64,000 nucleotides of DNA. It comes from Cryptomeria japonica. Taxonomy: Eukaryota; Streptophyta; Pinopsida; Cupressales; Cupressaceae. Both the position numbers and the translations under genes were made by a program. The notes under the pieces are model-generated. The model did not search any database. It was not told the origin of the DNA and saw nothing but the letters and a program-made list of their open reading frames with translations. This document shows positions 10,641 to 23,208 of this stretch, piece by piece. The stretch is taken from the NCBI RefSeq assembly GCF_030272615.1, contig NC_081410.1, positions 144,444,349 through 144,508,348 on the forward strand. The letters run 5' to 3'. Positions within the stretch are counted from its first letter, which is position 1, and every line of letters begins with the position of its first letter.

Positions 10641-11601
10641 AATTAGGTTGTTAATGATGAAGAGACATAGCTTCTCATAGAATAGGTGTTGCTCACTTAT
10701 TTATATGAGCAAATTTTGTAAAATGGAGACAAGATTAGAATATTAGATACTGGATAGATATTATAGCCTCTGGCATAGTATTGTACCATTTTGAAGTTTT
10801 AATAGAATAAATAATTTTTCTTCTTCATATGTGTTGTGGATTATCTCATTTTCTATAGGTAGTTGTTTATGATATTATCTAAAGGAGATAAGTTTATTCG
10901 TATTCTTACAGTGAAGTTTATGTTCCTATGTTATAAATTTGGATTAAAAGGATCTACTTGTGGATTGTAATTGTTCCTTGTAGTTCTTCCTTGAATGGTC
11001 CTTTAAGGTTAAGGTTAAATTCATTCAAGTAGCTTATGATATAAACATTTAGCAGATCTAATAAGAAACAGTAACTGATAGATTTACCAAAGGGGGTAGG
11101 TTTAAAAACTGTCTCACAAATCATACATTAAGTCCTAAAGAAATATAAGACTCTATAGCCCAAATAACGAATAAGACACTGGTCATTTACAAATCACAAC
11201 CATCACCATATTAATTACCTTTGCATTAAAATTATAGGATAAGTGAGTAGGATTCACAAAACCAATTAGCAATAGTATACATACATATAAATTTCAAGTA
11301 CAAAGATCGAATAGCTTCCACAACAATAATCTTGAACTCATCTAAAAGCCATCTATCCTAGGAACCTATGCCATTTTGAGGTAGGGAGGAATTTAGATCA
11401 AGATACTCAATCTGCTTTAAAAAGCATTAGTCATCGAAAGCCACTAGTGAATAGGTATACCCACCTAGGTCTTGCAGAGACTAAAGTGAGGGAGTTAGTA
11501 ACCAAATAGGTTCACTCTATAAGTTGGCCAAGTCAAATTGGAGGGTTTGATAATAGGAGTTGGCATCTCCTTAGAATCCAATCTGTTGATTTGACATCCA
11601 A
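10641..11601. other. Non-coding AT-rich stretch
   Basis: It resembles a 3' UTR at first, with AATAAA at 10806-10811 about 165 bp after the last readable codon. Beyond that I see no supported ORF, repeat or RNA gene. Homology to the LTR of element B begins near 11602. Confidence 0.4.
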
Positions 11602-13679
11602 CAATCCCAACCCAAACTGCTTATCTAAATCCCTGCATAAGCCCTACCACTCTGCAATTCCACTCAAGCATTTAATTGACCCCTTAGATCAAAGCATGAA
11701 CATAAAATATGTACACCATAATAGTACAACAAATGAGAAAACCCTTGATTCCACTCATTCAAAACATGATAGAATTATACACTGGAGAAATGGATTTGAG
11801 ACATATTTTTATTTTCTTAATCAACTATCTTTTGTTATAAAATATTTTATACATAACTCCAATAACTTTCCTGAAATATGACACATGACTCATTTTATTT
11901 TGCTTTGTAAATGACTTTATAGCTTGCTCACTTCACCTAGACTCACTATACATGAACAAGAATTTGGAATAAAAATTTTGCACCAAAATTTTTGGACCCC
12001 TATCTCATGGCCTTGAATTCCCTTTTATAGAAACAAGAGAGAAAAAAAGCTTTGGTCGAGAGGAGACACCTGTCACAAGCCCATAAGACCGCTTGTGATT
12101 CTGTTACAAAATATTCTTAATGATTTCCCAAAACACTGTCCACACTAGCATTCATGATGAGGTAGAACCGAAATTTCTAACTTCATTTGGGTAGAAACAA
12201 AAACTCCTTGAGCCATGCCACTATCACCTTTGATACCTCTAGATGGACCATGATATGCGTCATTCTGTCATACATAACATTTCCCTTCCTAAAAGGAAAA
12301 TTATAACCCAACAAGAAGTAAAGTCACCCTAAAACTAGAGGAAGAGATCCACACTTCATGCCTAGGATTATTGAAAGTGGAAAAAGGGGCTCCTAGAGGA
12401 ATATAATAAGAGGGGAATTCATCGCAACTTCCATGCCATTGCAGAGCTGACTGGTTGCTGCCCGTTACCCAATCTTGTCTTGCTCCTGTCCCTCTATGAG
12501 ACCCTTCGTTTAACCCCTTGCCAACTAGTGGAAAAGGAGAAGCAAAGGATGTGTCATGAGAGGCTTCTTTAGATGAGAAATGAATTTCAAGTCTCCACTG
12601 ACTATCCTCCCAAATTTCAAGGCTCCACAAACTATAAGTATACTCACTCAGAAAAGAGCACTCCCATCAGGTATCACAAAGTTCACTCCTTGCAGGATAT
12701 TGCTCAAACATCTTTCTTATCTCTAATGAAACCTCTCCAGAAAATAATGAGGTCTTTGTTCTCTTGTACCCATTGAAATACCACCTTGCTGTATTTGTAA
12801 TCAAAAAATCATTCTATTTGGTAGTGCTCGTTCATGTGAAAAATCATCATTCCGATGCTTTCTACTCATCCTGTCAACTACGGACTCAAGAAATCATGCC
12901 TATCAAATCCAGAATATCATCACATTCAAGTTGTCAGTCCACCGCCTTCTTTCAAACCTCACTCCATGTGAATGATTTTGTTATGATTTTATTGTTCCTT
13001 GACTGCAAAATTTCAAGTTCAGAATCCCTTTTTGAACACTGAGTCATTATCTTTTGAATTATTCTCAAAGATAATTCCTTGATTTACCTTACCAAGAATC
13101 CTTGACAATATGCATCCTCTGATCTTGTCAATAGGCCCTTGATCATTCTATTGCCAACTTAGAGATCATCCATATCCTTGTCCTTTAAAACTTTGACATC
13201 TTAGTTTCGTGGCAATGAGTTTTGCTAAGATGGCTCCCTAGGAATTGCAAGCCTTGCTTGTTAATTTGTCTCGACCCAACAAACAACCTTTAGAACAGGC
13301 CTTCTGAAGAATAGTCAGCATCCATGTGTCTCAACTTGTCTTCATTTATCCCACTTCAGCAAGCTTTCATTTTGTCTCCCTTCATTTCCCCACATAGATG
13401 ATAAGAAAATGACTTCAATCACCTTTTTGAAATGTGTTTCAAATTTCTGTCATAGATTGTATCCAGCCTGGCATATCTTGCGATCACCATCAGTCAATTT
13501 GACATTGACCTTCCAACATGGCAGGTCAAAAGTCTGACTAAGCATCACCAAGTCACCTTCCAACTCAACTCTGTCAGTGGCCCCATCGTCGAGCTTACTT
13601 CAGCCCGCCTTGGACACATGGCATCATCTCATGATGCCGCAGTCCATAACCCCCACGTATCTTCAATCATGGGGCTACA
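11602..13679 (-). repeat. 3' LTR of element B, distal part
   Basis: This aligns along its length with 37399 to about 39470, from 'atcccaacccaaactgcttat' to 'caatcatggggctaca'. No ORF inside is credible; the short ones on either strand are not conserved between the two copies. The proximal 0.5 kb of the same LTR is displaced to 32844-33357 by element C. About 33 bp present in the intact copy after the last shared base is missing here. Confidence 0.75.
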
Positions 13680-13712
13680 CCAACCGGTATACACCATACA
13701 CAAAAGCCTGAC

Positions 13713-14993
13713 TAAGCCTTATTAAAACATGCATATACCAACCGATATATCGGTACATATAGAACTGAAAGAAGTAAAGAAATAAATAAGACAATCACAT
13801 AAATGATAACCATAACACATCGATTTATACGTGGAAAACCTCAAAGAGGAAAAATCACGGTGGGATTTGTGACCCACAATATCAATCCATTGGCCATATG
13901 AAGATATATTACAAAATATGAGGGGCCTGCACTTGTAGGAAGTCTTATAGCCTAGAGCACACTACTCAATCAAAAAGGAGTCTCACTGACTGCATAAAAT
14001 TTCAGACTACAATCTGGATAAGTGTGAATTGCTAAGATAGCATCTTCTATGCCAGTATACAGTTCTGGTTTAAGCTCTGTCTATTCCAGTCTAAATCCCT
14101 AAACCCTTTATCGGAATAACCCTTACATGAATTTCCTCACATACATGATCTCCTCCTACCCACCCCAATTAATGAGCCTACTAGAGTAAGCCATCTATTG
14201 CCAGAACTATAGTCCACCCGAATCATAGGGTTCCTTATTCTAGCAAGCACATTAATTGAGAATAGAAGTTTTCTATTATTCGTGTCTCGGGCTAGTCCTT
14301 TCAATGACTTCTCTCCCCGATGATTAAAATAACAAATCAATCAGTATAATCCATCAGAGCAATCTTTATGATACTTTTCTGATCCTCGAATAGGCAAAGG
14401 TTGGATCATTATTAACATCTAAATATTTGATTGAGACAAAGACTTGATTCATTAATCAAATTTAATTTGCATGTCTGATGTTATTTGTTACTAATGATAA
14501 AATTGAATTGAGTCAAACCTTGGAACTATACTAATAAGACGATGGCTCTGATATATTTCGCATCCCCTATTCTCTCCTTCCAATTATATATTCACATGAT
14601 TATTATTTTTCTTCTTCTTCTATCAAAATGATCTATCAAACTCTTCTATATACCCTATACAAATTTACATGCCTTATGTCAGCTTACAAAGATATTTATA
14701 ATATCAAATTACATGTCAGCCAGATAACATAAATGCATAAACATTAAAATCAATTGCCGATGCCGTATCCAAGATATGTCGGCCTTCCATACTGATAGCC
14801 TTTACTAAATCATGTCAGCCTCCATTGCCGATGCCCAAAGAAATTCCTTTGTCCTGCTGGTGCGGGTGACGGTGAAGTATCTATGAAGTGCCTGTCGATG
14901 CACCATAGAACCAAAACATGAAGTCGGAACACAATACCATGTTGCCATCAATGACAACATAGTGAAACCAACCAATAGAGTGTCAATTGCAAA
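13713..14993 (-). repeat. 3' LTR of element C, with about 400-bp indel and eroded terminus
   Basis: It aligns to 31944-32843 on both sides of a 400-bp block (about 14144-14549) absent from the other LTR. The shared part includes the phrase 'cggtacatatagaactgaaa' and the end 'gtgaaaccaaccaatagagtg'. The outermost 57 bp of the intact LTR (31887-31943) has no counterpart here. Whether the 400-bp block is an insertion here or a deletion in the other LTR cannot be decided from two copies. Confidence 0.7.
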
Positions 14994-14995
14994 AA

Positions 14996-15010
14996 AAATC
15001 CCCTTTTGGC
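14996..15010 (-). promoter_or_regulatory. Polypurine tract of element C
   Basis: Read on the - strand, 'gccaaaaggggatt' precedes the LTR, preceded by 'gtcatcaatgcc'. Element E has the closely similar 'atcaatgccaaagggggaga' in the same place. This supports a copia-type affinity for element C and its - orientation. Confidence 0.55.
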
Positions 15011-15255
15011 ATTGATGACAAAACTCATGTGAAAAATGGTCAAGGTTTCATCTGTCGGTTTCATCCGGCCCTGCTCCCCCTGAGCTGAATATACAAAATA
15101 CTCCATATCTCCAAAACTCCATGACTTCACAACTCCCCCTAATGTATGCAACTCTTTTGTTCTTTTTCACATCTATACTACTCCCTCTTTGACATCAATG
15201 CCAAAAAAATGTCAAAGAATAATAACTGTACAATGATATCCCCAAAAATATCTTA

Positions 15256-18200
15256 TCAGAGCTTAACAAATTTCAAAATTTTTGGATAAGCCTTCTCCAG
15301 TAACTCAAGATAAGTATCCCAGCTAGTTTTGAATGTGCTGGAAATAAATACAAGTCCACTCAATAAATGTGCAAAAGACTCTTTTTCATTTACCTCCGTC
15401 GATGTGGGATTTCCCACCATATCCATGCATTCTTTCTTGTGTACATAGAGTGAATCCAACCAGGGACTCACCAAGCCTCTCAGTCTTCTAGCTCTTCTAA
15501 TTATTTTGTCTCTTTCCTTCTCAAGAGTAGGAATTTGGCTCTCCAAAATCAAAATTTTACCATCAATTGATGTAGTCAATGAAATTAATCTGCCAAAAGA
15601 GTTAGCTATACTTGCAATTTTCTCCTGAATCTCTTTTATCTTTTTATCTATATTTGTTGTAAGTATTTCAGTGTTACAACATACCCTATATATATTTGTA
15701 TATTGTTTCAAAGATTTTTCTATTAGGATCAACTTCTCCTGAATCTTTTTCTTCTCAGTTTCAATTATCTGATCAAATGCAACTCTCTTATCCTGAGTAA
15801 ACCTTTCTAGTGCTTCTAGTTTGAGATTTCCTGTAAGGATTGAAATTCCTTTGATATATGCTCAGTGATTACCTTAAGCTTGCCGGATGGGTTTGCTTCA
15901 TTTTCAATCTTATACTCCGGGACTAGTCTATGTAGAACGGTGATTGATTGATCTATAATCCCTTTATCTGTGGATCCATCCTTCATCAGTTTTTGTGCTT
16001 CTGTGATGTTTTTCTTTTCTACCTATGCGGTGTCAATTGACAATAATGATGGATAACCAATCTATTCTCTGTCGGATTCCCTTGCCTTCTCTTCTGAAGA
16101 TTTATCATTTATAACTTCTTCACTTGCATTGGTGGCTTTGCCACTTGGTGCAATCTGTGTAACTATCGGTTCCTCTATAGGAATAGTAACCTCAACCTAT
16201 ACATTTGTATCCAAAGGACAATTATCCTCACTATTAGTATCCTGTACAATATTAGCTTGTTCATTCTCTGTATTGACTAGTATCTCAATATTTTTCTGTA
16301 CATTTGTATTTACCAGGGGCTCAATTTCTACTATCTTAATATTTTTTAGAACTGTGGGTGAAGTACCCATAATCCCTTTTCCTTTTCCTTCAACTGGGGT
16401 ATCTATAGTGTCTATCTTGGTTTCTGGTGAAGTAAAGAATCCTCTGTTTTCTTCAAGAAATTTAACCCATTCTTTTTGAGTCTCCTTTATTATTTCATTT
16501 ACTCTTCCTAGCATCAAATTAGTTATCCTATGCTTACTATTGAAAACTTTTGTGTCTGCCACCTCAAGTGTCTTTTCCACTTCATCAGGAGCAATAGTAA
16601 CACAGATAGATAATAGCTATTGAATTTTAATGTATTTATCCTCTTGCATAGTTGATAGTCTTCTAGCATCTAACATGTTATTTAAATCAGCTGGTATTTG
16701 ATTTTCTTTTTGTATTAAGGCTTTCTTATAAATATCCAAGTATAATAGGACTGCTTCCTCTACCTCTCTTTGTTCATCCTCCTCTAAGTGATCATAGTAA
16801 AATTGAACATTCTTCAACATGCCATCTTTAGTGATTTCATCTACTAATTCTGCACAAGTTTTAGGTAGAACCTTACTAGAATTAGTGTCATCAATCTTCT
16901 TCCTCTTTGCAGCAGTTGTAGGTGTGGCTTTAGGTGCTTGCTTTTGTGCCAGTAGCTTGATTGTGACCTTCCTAACCGGTTGCTTCTTAGCTTCTACCTT
17001 TGTTTCTTCTGGTTTCTTCCTAACAACCCTCTTAAATGCCAATGGTGTGTCATCTTCAGATTTAGATTCTACAATAACAGGCTCAATATGAACTACAAGA
17101 TCCTTCCTCTTTCTGCCTTTCTTTGGAACACCATCAATTAGTGCTTGAATTTCCTTTGAGACCTTCTCCACAAATTGGCTTGCTTTACCTTCCCATTTCT
17201 CTCTTTTCTTCCGGTTGAACTCTTTTTCAACCTCTTGAGTTTTATGCCATGCAGTACCACAGGGATTCTCTACCTCATCTATTGGTGCATCAATCAACAT
17301 TTTTGCATAGGCATCAAGAATCTGTGCATCCACCTCATAGCCCATTTCTTCAATCCAAATCTTTCAAGGCTTGACTGCTTCCATGAGAGTCTCATCCTTC
17401 TTTACCATGAAGCATATGTTGGTTGAATATTTTTCTACAATATGCTCAGGTACCCTTACCCTAGACCTCATAGATTTCTCGAATGCTTTAAAATACCCCC
17501 ACACTTTATCATCTCTTTGTCTTCTTAGAGAAGCAATTGACTGTTTCAATTGTCTTCCTACTGGGATGTCAAAAGCTCATTACCTCTCACCAAAATCAGG
17601 TGTATCATTCAGGAAATATAACATCAGGAAAACTATCAAGTTACCATACCGTAATGTACCCTTCTTTTCACCCTTAATCTTCCCTAGATTTATCAACAAC
17701 TCATCAAGCATCCGACCGCATAGAACTAACTTTGTATGTAGCCAAAATGCATGAACTGGAAATAGAATTCAGTCGGTTTGACAGAGTTATCTTATATCTG
17801 ATGACCATGCTACCAAATTTGATGTCTGTGTCGGTGATAGTGCTCACTTTCATGGATCTTTTGTCAGATGTTGAGCCGATGATTTTTCTCATGAAATCAT
17901 TTGAAACCTTCTTGTTTGGCTGTTGCCCAACCGATGGTAAACCAGTGATTGCCTAGATGGTTTCCTTGGTGATTTTGTAAGGTCTGTTTAGCCATATAAA
18001 TTCCCCATGTACTCTAATCAGAACGTATCTGATTATCTCATCCTCAAATTTTAGAATATCTAGAATGTCGATAAACCCTAGATCTTCAATATGCTTGAAT
18101 GCCAGTTTAATCTTTCTAGATTCTCCCATCAGCTCACTCGTATACATGCCCTTAATTTCTGAAGTTCCCAAGTCCTCGATGTGGTAGTGAATATATGTCC

Positions 18201-18284
18201 TAACATCCTCTACATAGACAACTCCCTCTAGAATATGAGAAAAATCTCCAATCGAATCTTCCAGGGTAGCCACATGTGGATACT
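15256..18284 (-). pseudogene. Unrecognised second ORF of element C (3' part)
   Basis: On the - strand a long series of open segments, joined by two or more frameshifts and single stops, reads as one protein. The N-terminal region includes VHGEFIWLNRPYKITKETI and GLPSVGQQPNKKVSNDFMRK, a pattern I associate weakly with plant 'putative transposon protein' domains. The middle is lysine-rich and basic (KKPEETKVEAKKQPVRKV, KKGRKRKDL). The C-terminal part is helical and probably coiled coil (KKIKEIQEKIASIANSFG) and ends at 15256. No catalytic motif is visible. It may be a capsid-like or DNA-binding accessory protein. The 5' end lies beyond element D near 30252-30335. Confidence 0.5.
18280..18284. 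repeat. Target-site duplication of element D, left copy
   Basis: ATACT directly before the 5' LTR, repeated exactly at 30247-30251 after the 3' LTR. A 5-bp duplication is normal for Ty3/gypsy integrase and fixes both element ends. Confidence 0.92.
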
Positions 18285-19487
18285 TGTCACAACCCTCCTT
18301 TATCACTTTTGGATTTAAAATACAAACTCTATTATATTTTTGGATAAGCTATTTAAATGATTGAATGAATATTATAAAAGGATAAAATAATAAAACACAC
18401 ACACACGCACATGGAAAATATACATTTTTCTTATTTATTTATTTAGTTTTCCACATCAAATTATGGCACATGTTGTAGGAAGAATAAGAAGCTTCTAGAG
18501 GATTCTCCACCACCTTGCATGTAACTCCTCCCACTAAGTCTAATCAATTTGCATGAAGTCCAAAATTGGGAAAGAATCTCCTTTTTAATTAAATTTTCTA
18601 GATAGTGGAATGGAGGGAATTTTCTTATAAAATTATATGCAAGTTTCAAAGAAGGGAGTTGATTTTGTTTTGAAGGAAATTTCCCAAGTTTTAGAAATAG
18701 ATCTTTTCCTTGGTAGTCTCATCTTTCATTGTAGGAATTCTAAGTTGTTGTTGAAGGATTTCTCTCAAGTTGCAAGGAAGGATCAAAAGGATAACCAGTG
18801 GATTCAACATCAAGCTCGATAAACCAGGTTCTCTCCCTGTTACTTCACATTCGCTTATGAGGAATTTGTATTATCAATAGTCATAGATCTTCCCTCATAT
18901 AGAGAAATTCTTTTATTTGTTTTTAAATCTTTTATTTGGGGATAAATAATAATGATGATGCTTTCCTATAAGTGCACGTAAAAGATAGTTATTTATTTAT
19001 TTTAATTCCCTCAAGAAAATATGCCCAAGATCTTACTTTTTGTTTTTTTTCCTTTTTCCAAAGATTTTAGCAAAAAGAAAATCATATTCTTTTATTTGTT
19101 TAAAATCTCTCTCTCTTTTTGAGATTAAAATTCTTCCTGTATGATTTTAATCTTTATTTTCTTCCCGTTAATCCATTTCTTTGGTTTTTCGAATGGAATT
19201 CTGAATCTCATTCTTAAATCTCTCTGTGATTATTTTAAATCTTTGTGATTATTTCCTCTGTGGTTATTTTAAATCTCTCTCTGTGATTATTTTGAATCTC
19301 TCTGTGGTTATTTTAAATCTTTCTATGATTATTAATTAGATAAATCTCCCTGTGAGTTGAACAAAGACCTCTCTGTGAATATCAGTTGAATAAAATCCGC
19401 CTGTGAATACTGGAAACGAATCCTGGAAATAAACAATTTCCCTGTGAAGTCTGGAAATAAACTCCCTCCCTATGAATGCTGGATAAA

Positions 19488-19490
<3 letters not shown>

Positions 19491-19556
<66 letters not shown>
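19491..19556 (+). repeat. (CT)n microsatellite in the 5' LTR of element D
   Basis: An uninterrupted CT dinucleotide run of 66 bp. The 3' LTR has only a short interrupted tract (27929-27951), so the difference arose after insertion by slippage. Reading frames across it are artefacts. Confidence 0.95.
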
Positions 19557-19560
<4 letters not shown>

Positions 19561-19825
19561 ATGTTAAACTCCTGTTTACTGTGAAAATTAATCTAAAAAC
19601 AATTATTTGATCATCTATTTTATCCATGTTCTTACTTTCATAAATAAATTCTCTTTTGTTTTTTTAAGTAAGGGAATATGAAACCATATATATATATATA
19701 TATAAAGTTTATTTCGAATGTTAATATATATTAATGTCACATTATAATTATATTAAACTAAATTCAAATGTCAAAATATATTAATGATTACGGCATGGTC
19801 TTCGAAAAATATTCGAAGGCATGAT

Positions 19826-20002
19826 GGCATCGTGCAGGGGCGGTGGGTATTGTAACTGCCGTGGGTAGCGGTACACCCCACTACCCTGCGGTCACTGTTA
19901 GTGGCCGCAGGGGAGTGGAGGGGACCACGAGGCCCCCTCAACCCTGTGGGCCTGCACATGCAGGACCGCAGGGGGGTGATGGGACTCGTGGTCCCCACTC
20001 CC
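19826..20002 (+). repeat. GC-rich inverted-repeat block in the 5' LTR of element D
   Basis: In otherwise AT-rich DNA this block can fold into two hairpins. One has 13-bp arms at 19884-19896 and 19900-19912 around a GTT loop. The second pairs 19911-19931 with 19985-20002, including the perfect 12-bp pair GGGGACCACGAG / CTCGTGGTCCCC, and encloses a small CCTGCA/TGCAGG palindrome. The block is kept in the 3' LTR (28158-28327). A function in RNA packaging, dimerisation or promoter activity is possible but not shown. Confidence 0.7.
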
Positions 20003-21649
20003 CCATTTGCTAATAAAACAATAAAAAGAAAAAGGGAATTCGCTTTTTTTTCATTTTTGTAAATAGTTTTTTTATATAATCTTTTTAATTTGCAAATTAG
20101 AATTTTTAGTAATTACTTTGGGATTAAAGTTAATTGCTTAAATTTTAGTTTTAATTGTTAATAATTGCAATTTAGGAAATATTAAATTCTTTCTTTAGTA
20201 TAAATTTTAAGTTATTGAATTTAACTTAGAAAAGTTTATAAATATTGGGGATTATTGTGTAGCGAATTCATGATTAAAGTATCCTTGGTAAATTTTATAT
20301 TCGTAAATTATATTGGATCAATTCTTTTAATTAGAGTCATTCATTCCATGTAAGATCCATTCAGCACTTAGTTGGCCTTTAGCAATTAATTCACATTAAT
20401 ATGATTTGAATCGAATGCCTAAATTAATCACTATTTTTGGATTGCTTAATTATGCACGCAAGTTACACTATTCTTATATCATGCAAATTACTTATAGATT
20501 AACTACATTTATTTGACGTTATCATCTCCATACAAGTACACATGTAATTATTAATATGCAAGTTTTTCGTATCCAAGTTATATTTGAAGTTATGGTTTTT
20601 ATTCTACGTAATTCATCAAGTAGTTAAATCAATCAATTAAAATTATGCATGCTCAATTAGTAATTGTTTTCAAGCATGATGTTTTCATAGCTTCTTATTT
20701 AGAAAAATAAATAAAGGAAGATGGAAACCTAAACCTAGTAGCGTTCGATATATACGGTGCCTCTGGGTCATGCTTATGGGTAATGCCGTCGTGTTGAACT
20801 ACTGCACTTAACGCCTAATAAAGCTACATCAACGACGTCTGTGGCATCGTCCCTATAAATTGTCGGGGAGTAATAAGGGACACTTGGAAGTTAAAATCCA
20901 AGGGGCGGGTAATCCCTCTTGGATCGATAATCTAATAAGATAATTTTTAAATGATTTTTCATTCGTTGAGAGAAACCATAGTAAACCCCCTTTAGGGTTG
21001 GCTAAGTAAAATGCTTTTATGAAATTGTTTTTTTTAAAATCTTGAAGAGATATTGGTGATTCACAATTTGGCCAAGGGTGACGCTCATGATAGGTGTTAG
21101 GATGTAGTTGTTAGGCCACAAACAATAGGCCATCTTGAGCCTTCGTTTAAGTGCTACCATTGTGGGTAGCAACCACAGAGAAATTGTCTAGGACATTGAC
21201 CCTAGAAAGGGTTGCGTACCCACTAATTAGTTTACATCAAACCATAGAATAGAAAATAGAACTACATACTTTATGCCTTGACCCTGTGTCGAAGCGGGTA
21301 TGTAGGTAGTCTTGGGATGGAGTTGTCCCTCGTACTCAGGCGTTCATGGGTGGGGTCTATGCTTGGTAAAAGAAAGATTGAGTAAGTATCCTATTTAGAA
21401 AGATAAGATAATTAAAATTGGAAAAAGGTAATTCAACGCATACTCGGAAGGAATCCTGTATGGATTCACTTGACTTCCTGAGGCTTTAAGCCAAATTCTG
21501 AGGCAGAATTCAAGCTTGTATTATGTTATTCAATTACTCCTAAGGACGGTGACCTTGGTGTACTTCTGTTAGAAGAGTGTAGTACTTAGTGAGTGGCTCA
21601 GGACCTGAATGGTCCCGATGAGTCTAATTCTCTGGCCAGAGCACCCCCT

Positions 21650-21843
21650 ATCCCGATTGGATAGATGCCTACCTCGCATGGGTAGATGCCTATCCCGATT
21701 TGGATAGATGCCTACCCCGTATGGGTAGATGGCTATCCCGTATTGGATAGATGAAATCTTATGTCCCGTATGGACAAGTGCCTAACCCGTATGGTTAGAT
21801 GCTCATCCCGAATGGATGAATGCCTAATCCAAATGGATGGATG
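21650..21843 (+). repeat. Short tandem units near the end of the 5' LTR of element D
   Basis: About eight diverged units of roughly 20-27 bp with the pattern TAxCCCGTATGGGTAGATGCC; within a unit the first and second halves are partly complementary (for example TACCC...GGGTA). The matching array in the 3' LTR is at 29970-30168. Located some 100-290 bp from the LTR end, so probably in R/U5 and present in the RNA leader. Confidence 0.75.
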
Positions 21844-21942
21844 CCGAGAGTATGTGATTGAATCAAACACAAATGATTAAATTTAACAAAAAAAAAGAAT
21901 GGTCAAATTTTTGTTGGGTTAAATATGGTGGGTTATTACATG

Positions 21943-21954
21943 TGGTATCAGAGA
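21943..21954 (+). promoter_or_regulatory. Primer-binding site of element D
   Basis: TGGTATCAGAGA starts two bases after the LTR and is complementary to the 3' end of initiator tRNA-Met, the usual primer of chromoviruses. Not a tRNA gene. Confidence 0.85.
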
Positions 21955-22059
21955 AAAGGTTCAAATCTAGGCCTTGTGCTCACTTCAATTTATTCAACTA
22001 AGGGGATGTTTTGCAATGGTAGAAATTAAATTTTAAAATCCTAAATCAAGAACTAGCTA

Positions 22060-23208
22060 CATAATTTAAGAGGAAGAGGAAGAGGAAGAGGAAGGGGTAA
22101 TGGAAGACATACTAGGAGTCAAAGGGAAGAAAACCATGAGGAAAACCATGAAGAAAACCATGAGGAAGACCATGAAGAGGATTGACACAATCTAGGAAAT
22201 AATGAAGATGGGGTCCAAGCTATAATCAACCTTCTAACTGAACAAAGAGATAAAATCAACTTCCTGGAACAATCAATGCATGACCTTAGGGAAAGGCAGA
22301 ATGAATTTGAAAATAGAAGTGGTACCGAAAATGGAAACCCTGGTAGCAAGCAAGGGAATATGATGGGTAATAGAAAAGAAAATAATATATTGGAACTCTC
22401 CAAGGACTTAAAGAAAATCACCCCTCCTAAGTTTTATGGGAGGCAAATTGGTGAAGGAGCTGAGAATTGGTTAAACGAAATGGAAAAGTATTTTGAACTA
22501 AGAGATTTTAGTGAAACAACCAAGGCTTTGTGGGGTTCCTATCAACTCACAGGGGAGGCAACTAGTTGGTGGACCAACACCAAGGAACAAAATGGGTATA
22601 GCAGGGATACGGTCACATGGGATCAATTTGTTCACCACTTCTGAGATAGGTGGCTCCCTCAATTGTTCTTTGATGAGAAGGTGACATAATTCCATAATCT
22701 ACATCAAGGGCCCCTATCCATTCAACAATATTGGGATAAGTTTGCCAAGTTGCTTAAATATGTACCTATGTACCAGAAAGATGAAGAAGGCCAAGCAAGG
22801 AAGTTCATTTTGGGGTTAAATACCAACATAGGGGTAGAGGTTGACATGCATGGACCCAAAAACATGAATGAAGTACTTTAAAAGTCCCTAAGGCAAGAGA
22901 GGAAGATTCAAACACTAGCAGGGCAGAACTATAATGGGAACCACTCATTTAAAAGGAAGTAGGAATTCAATGGAAACACTAATTTCAACAAAGGTCAAAG
23001 GAATAATTCTTCCGAAAGAAAGCCACCTCCTAATCAATATCAAAGGAATGGAAATAATAATAATAATAACAGGGGCCATAATAATAACAGAGGCAACTAT
23101 AACAAGAATGACTAGCAAAACAGGATAACTTATCCACCCAGGGCCAATGAAACAAGGGATGATCCCCCTAGAAATCAAGGTAGGAGGGGTCCTCCAGGTG
23201 GATGCTTC
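22060..23208 (+). pseudogene. Element D gag
   Basis: One frame, continuous with the pol frame that follows, encodes an RG-repeat N-terminus (LRGRGRGRGRGNGRHTRSQ), an acidic repeat (EENHEENHEENHEED), a coiled segment (INLLTEQRDKINFLEQSM) and the capsid core (PPKFYGRQIGEGAENWLNEM, GSYQLTGEATSWWTNTKEQ). Stops interrupt at 22183, 22642, 22687, 22879, 22960 and 23113. An Asn-rich linker precedes the nucleocapsid. The expected start codon near 22060 is not seen. Confidence 0.85.

Larger units (their letters stand above)
18285..21940 (+). repeat. 5' LTR of element D (3656 bp)
   Basis: Starts TGTCACAACCCTCC and ends GGGTTATTACA, with TG...CA ends. Nothing inside looks coding. It contains a (CT)n tract (19491-19556), an (AT)n tract near 19686-19704, a GC-rich hairpin block (19826-20002) and a short-period repeat near its 3' end (21650-21843). 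The length is typical of the very long LTRs of Tekay/Del elements. Confidence 0.93.

Noticed and set aside
19382-19627. ORF rich in Arg-Glu on the - strand
   Set aside because: It is only the translation of the (CT)n microsatellite; the 3' LTR copy lacks it.
22119-22421. Hydrophobic Ser/Phe-rich - strand ORF and other long shadows (for example 24939-25352)
   Set aside because: Opposite-strand readings of the gag and pol of element D; no independent support.
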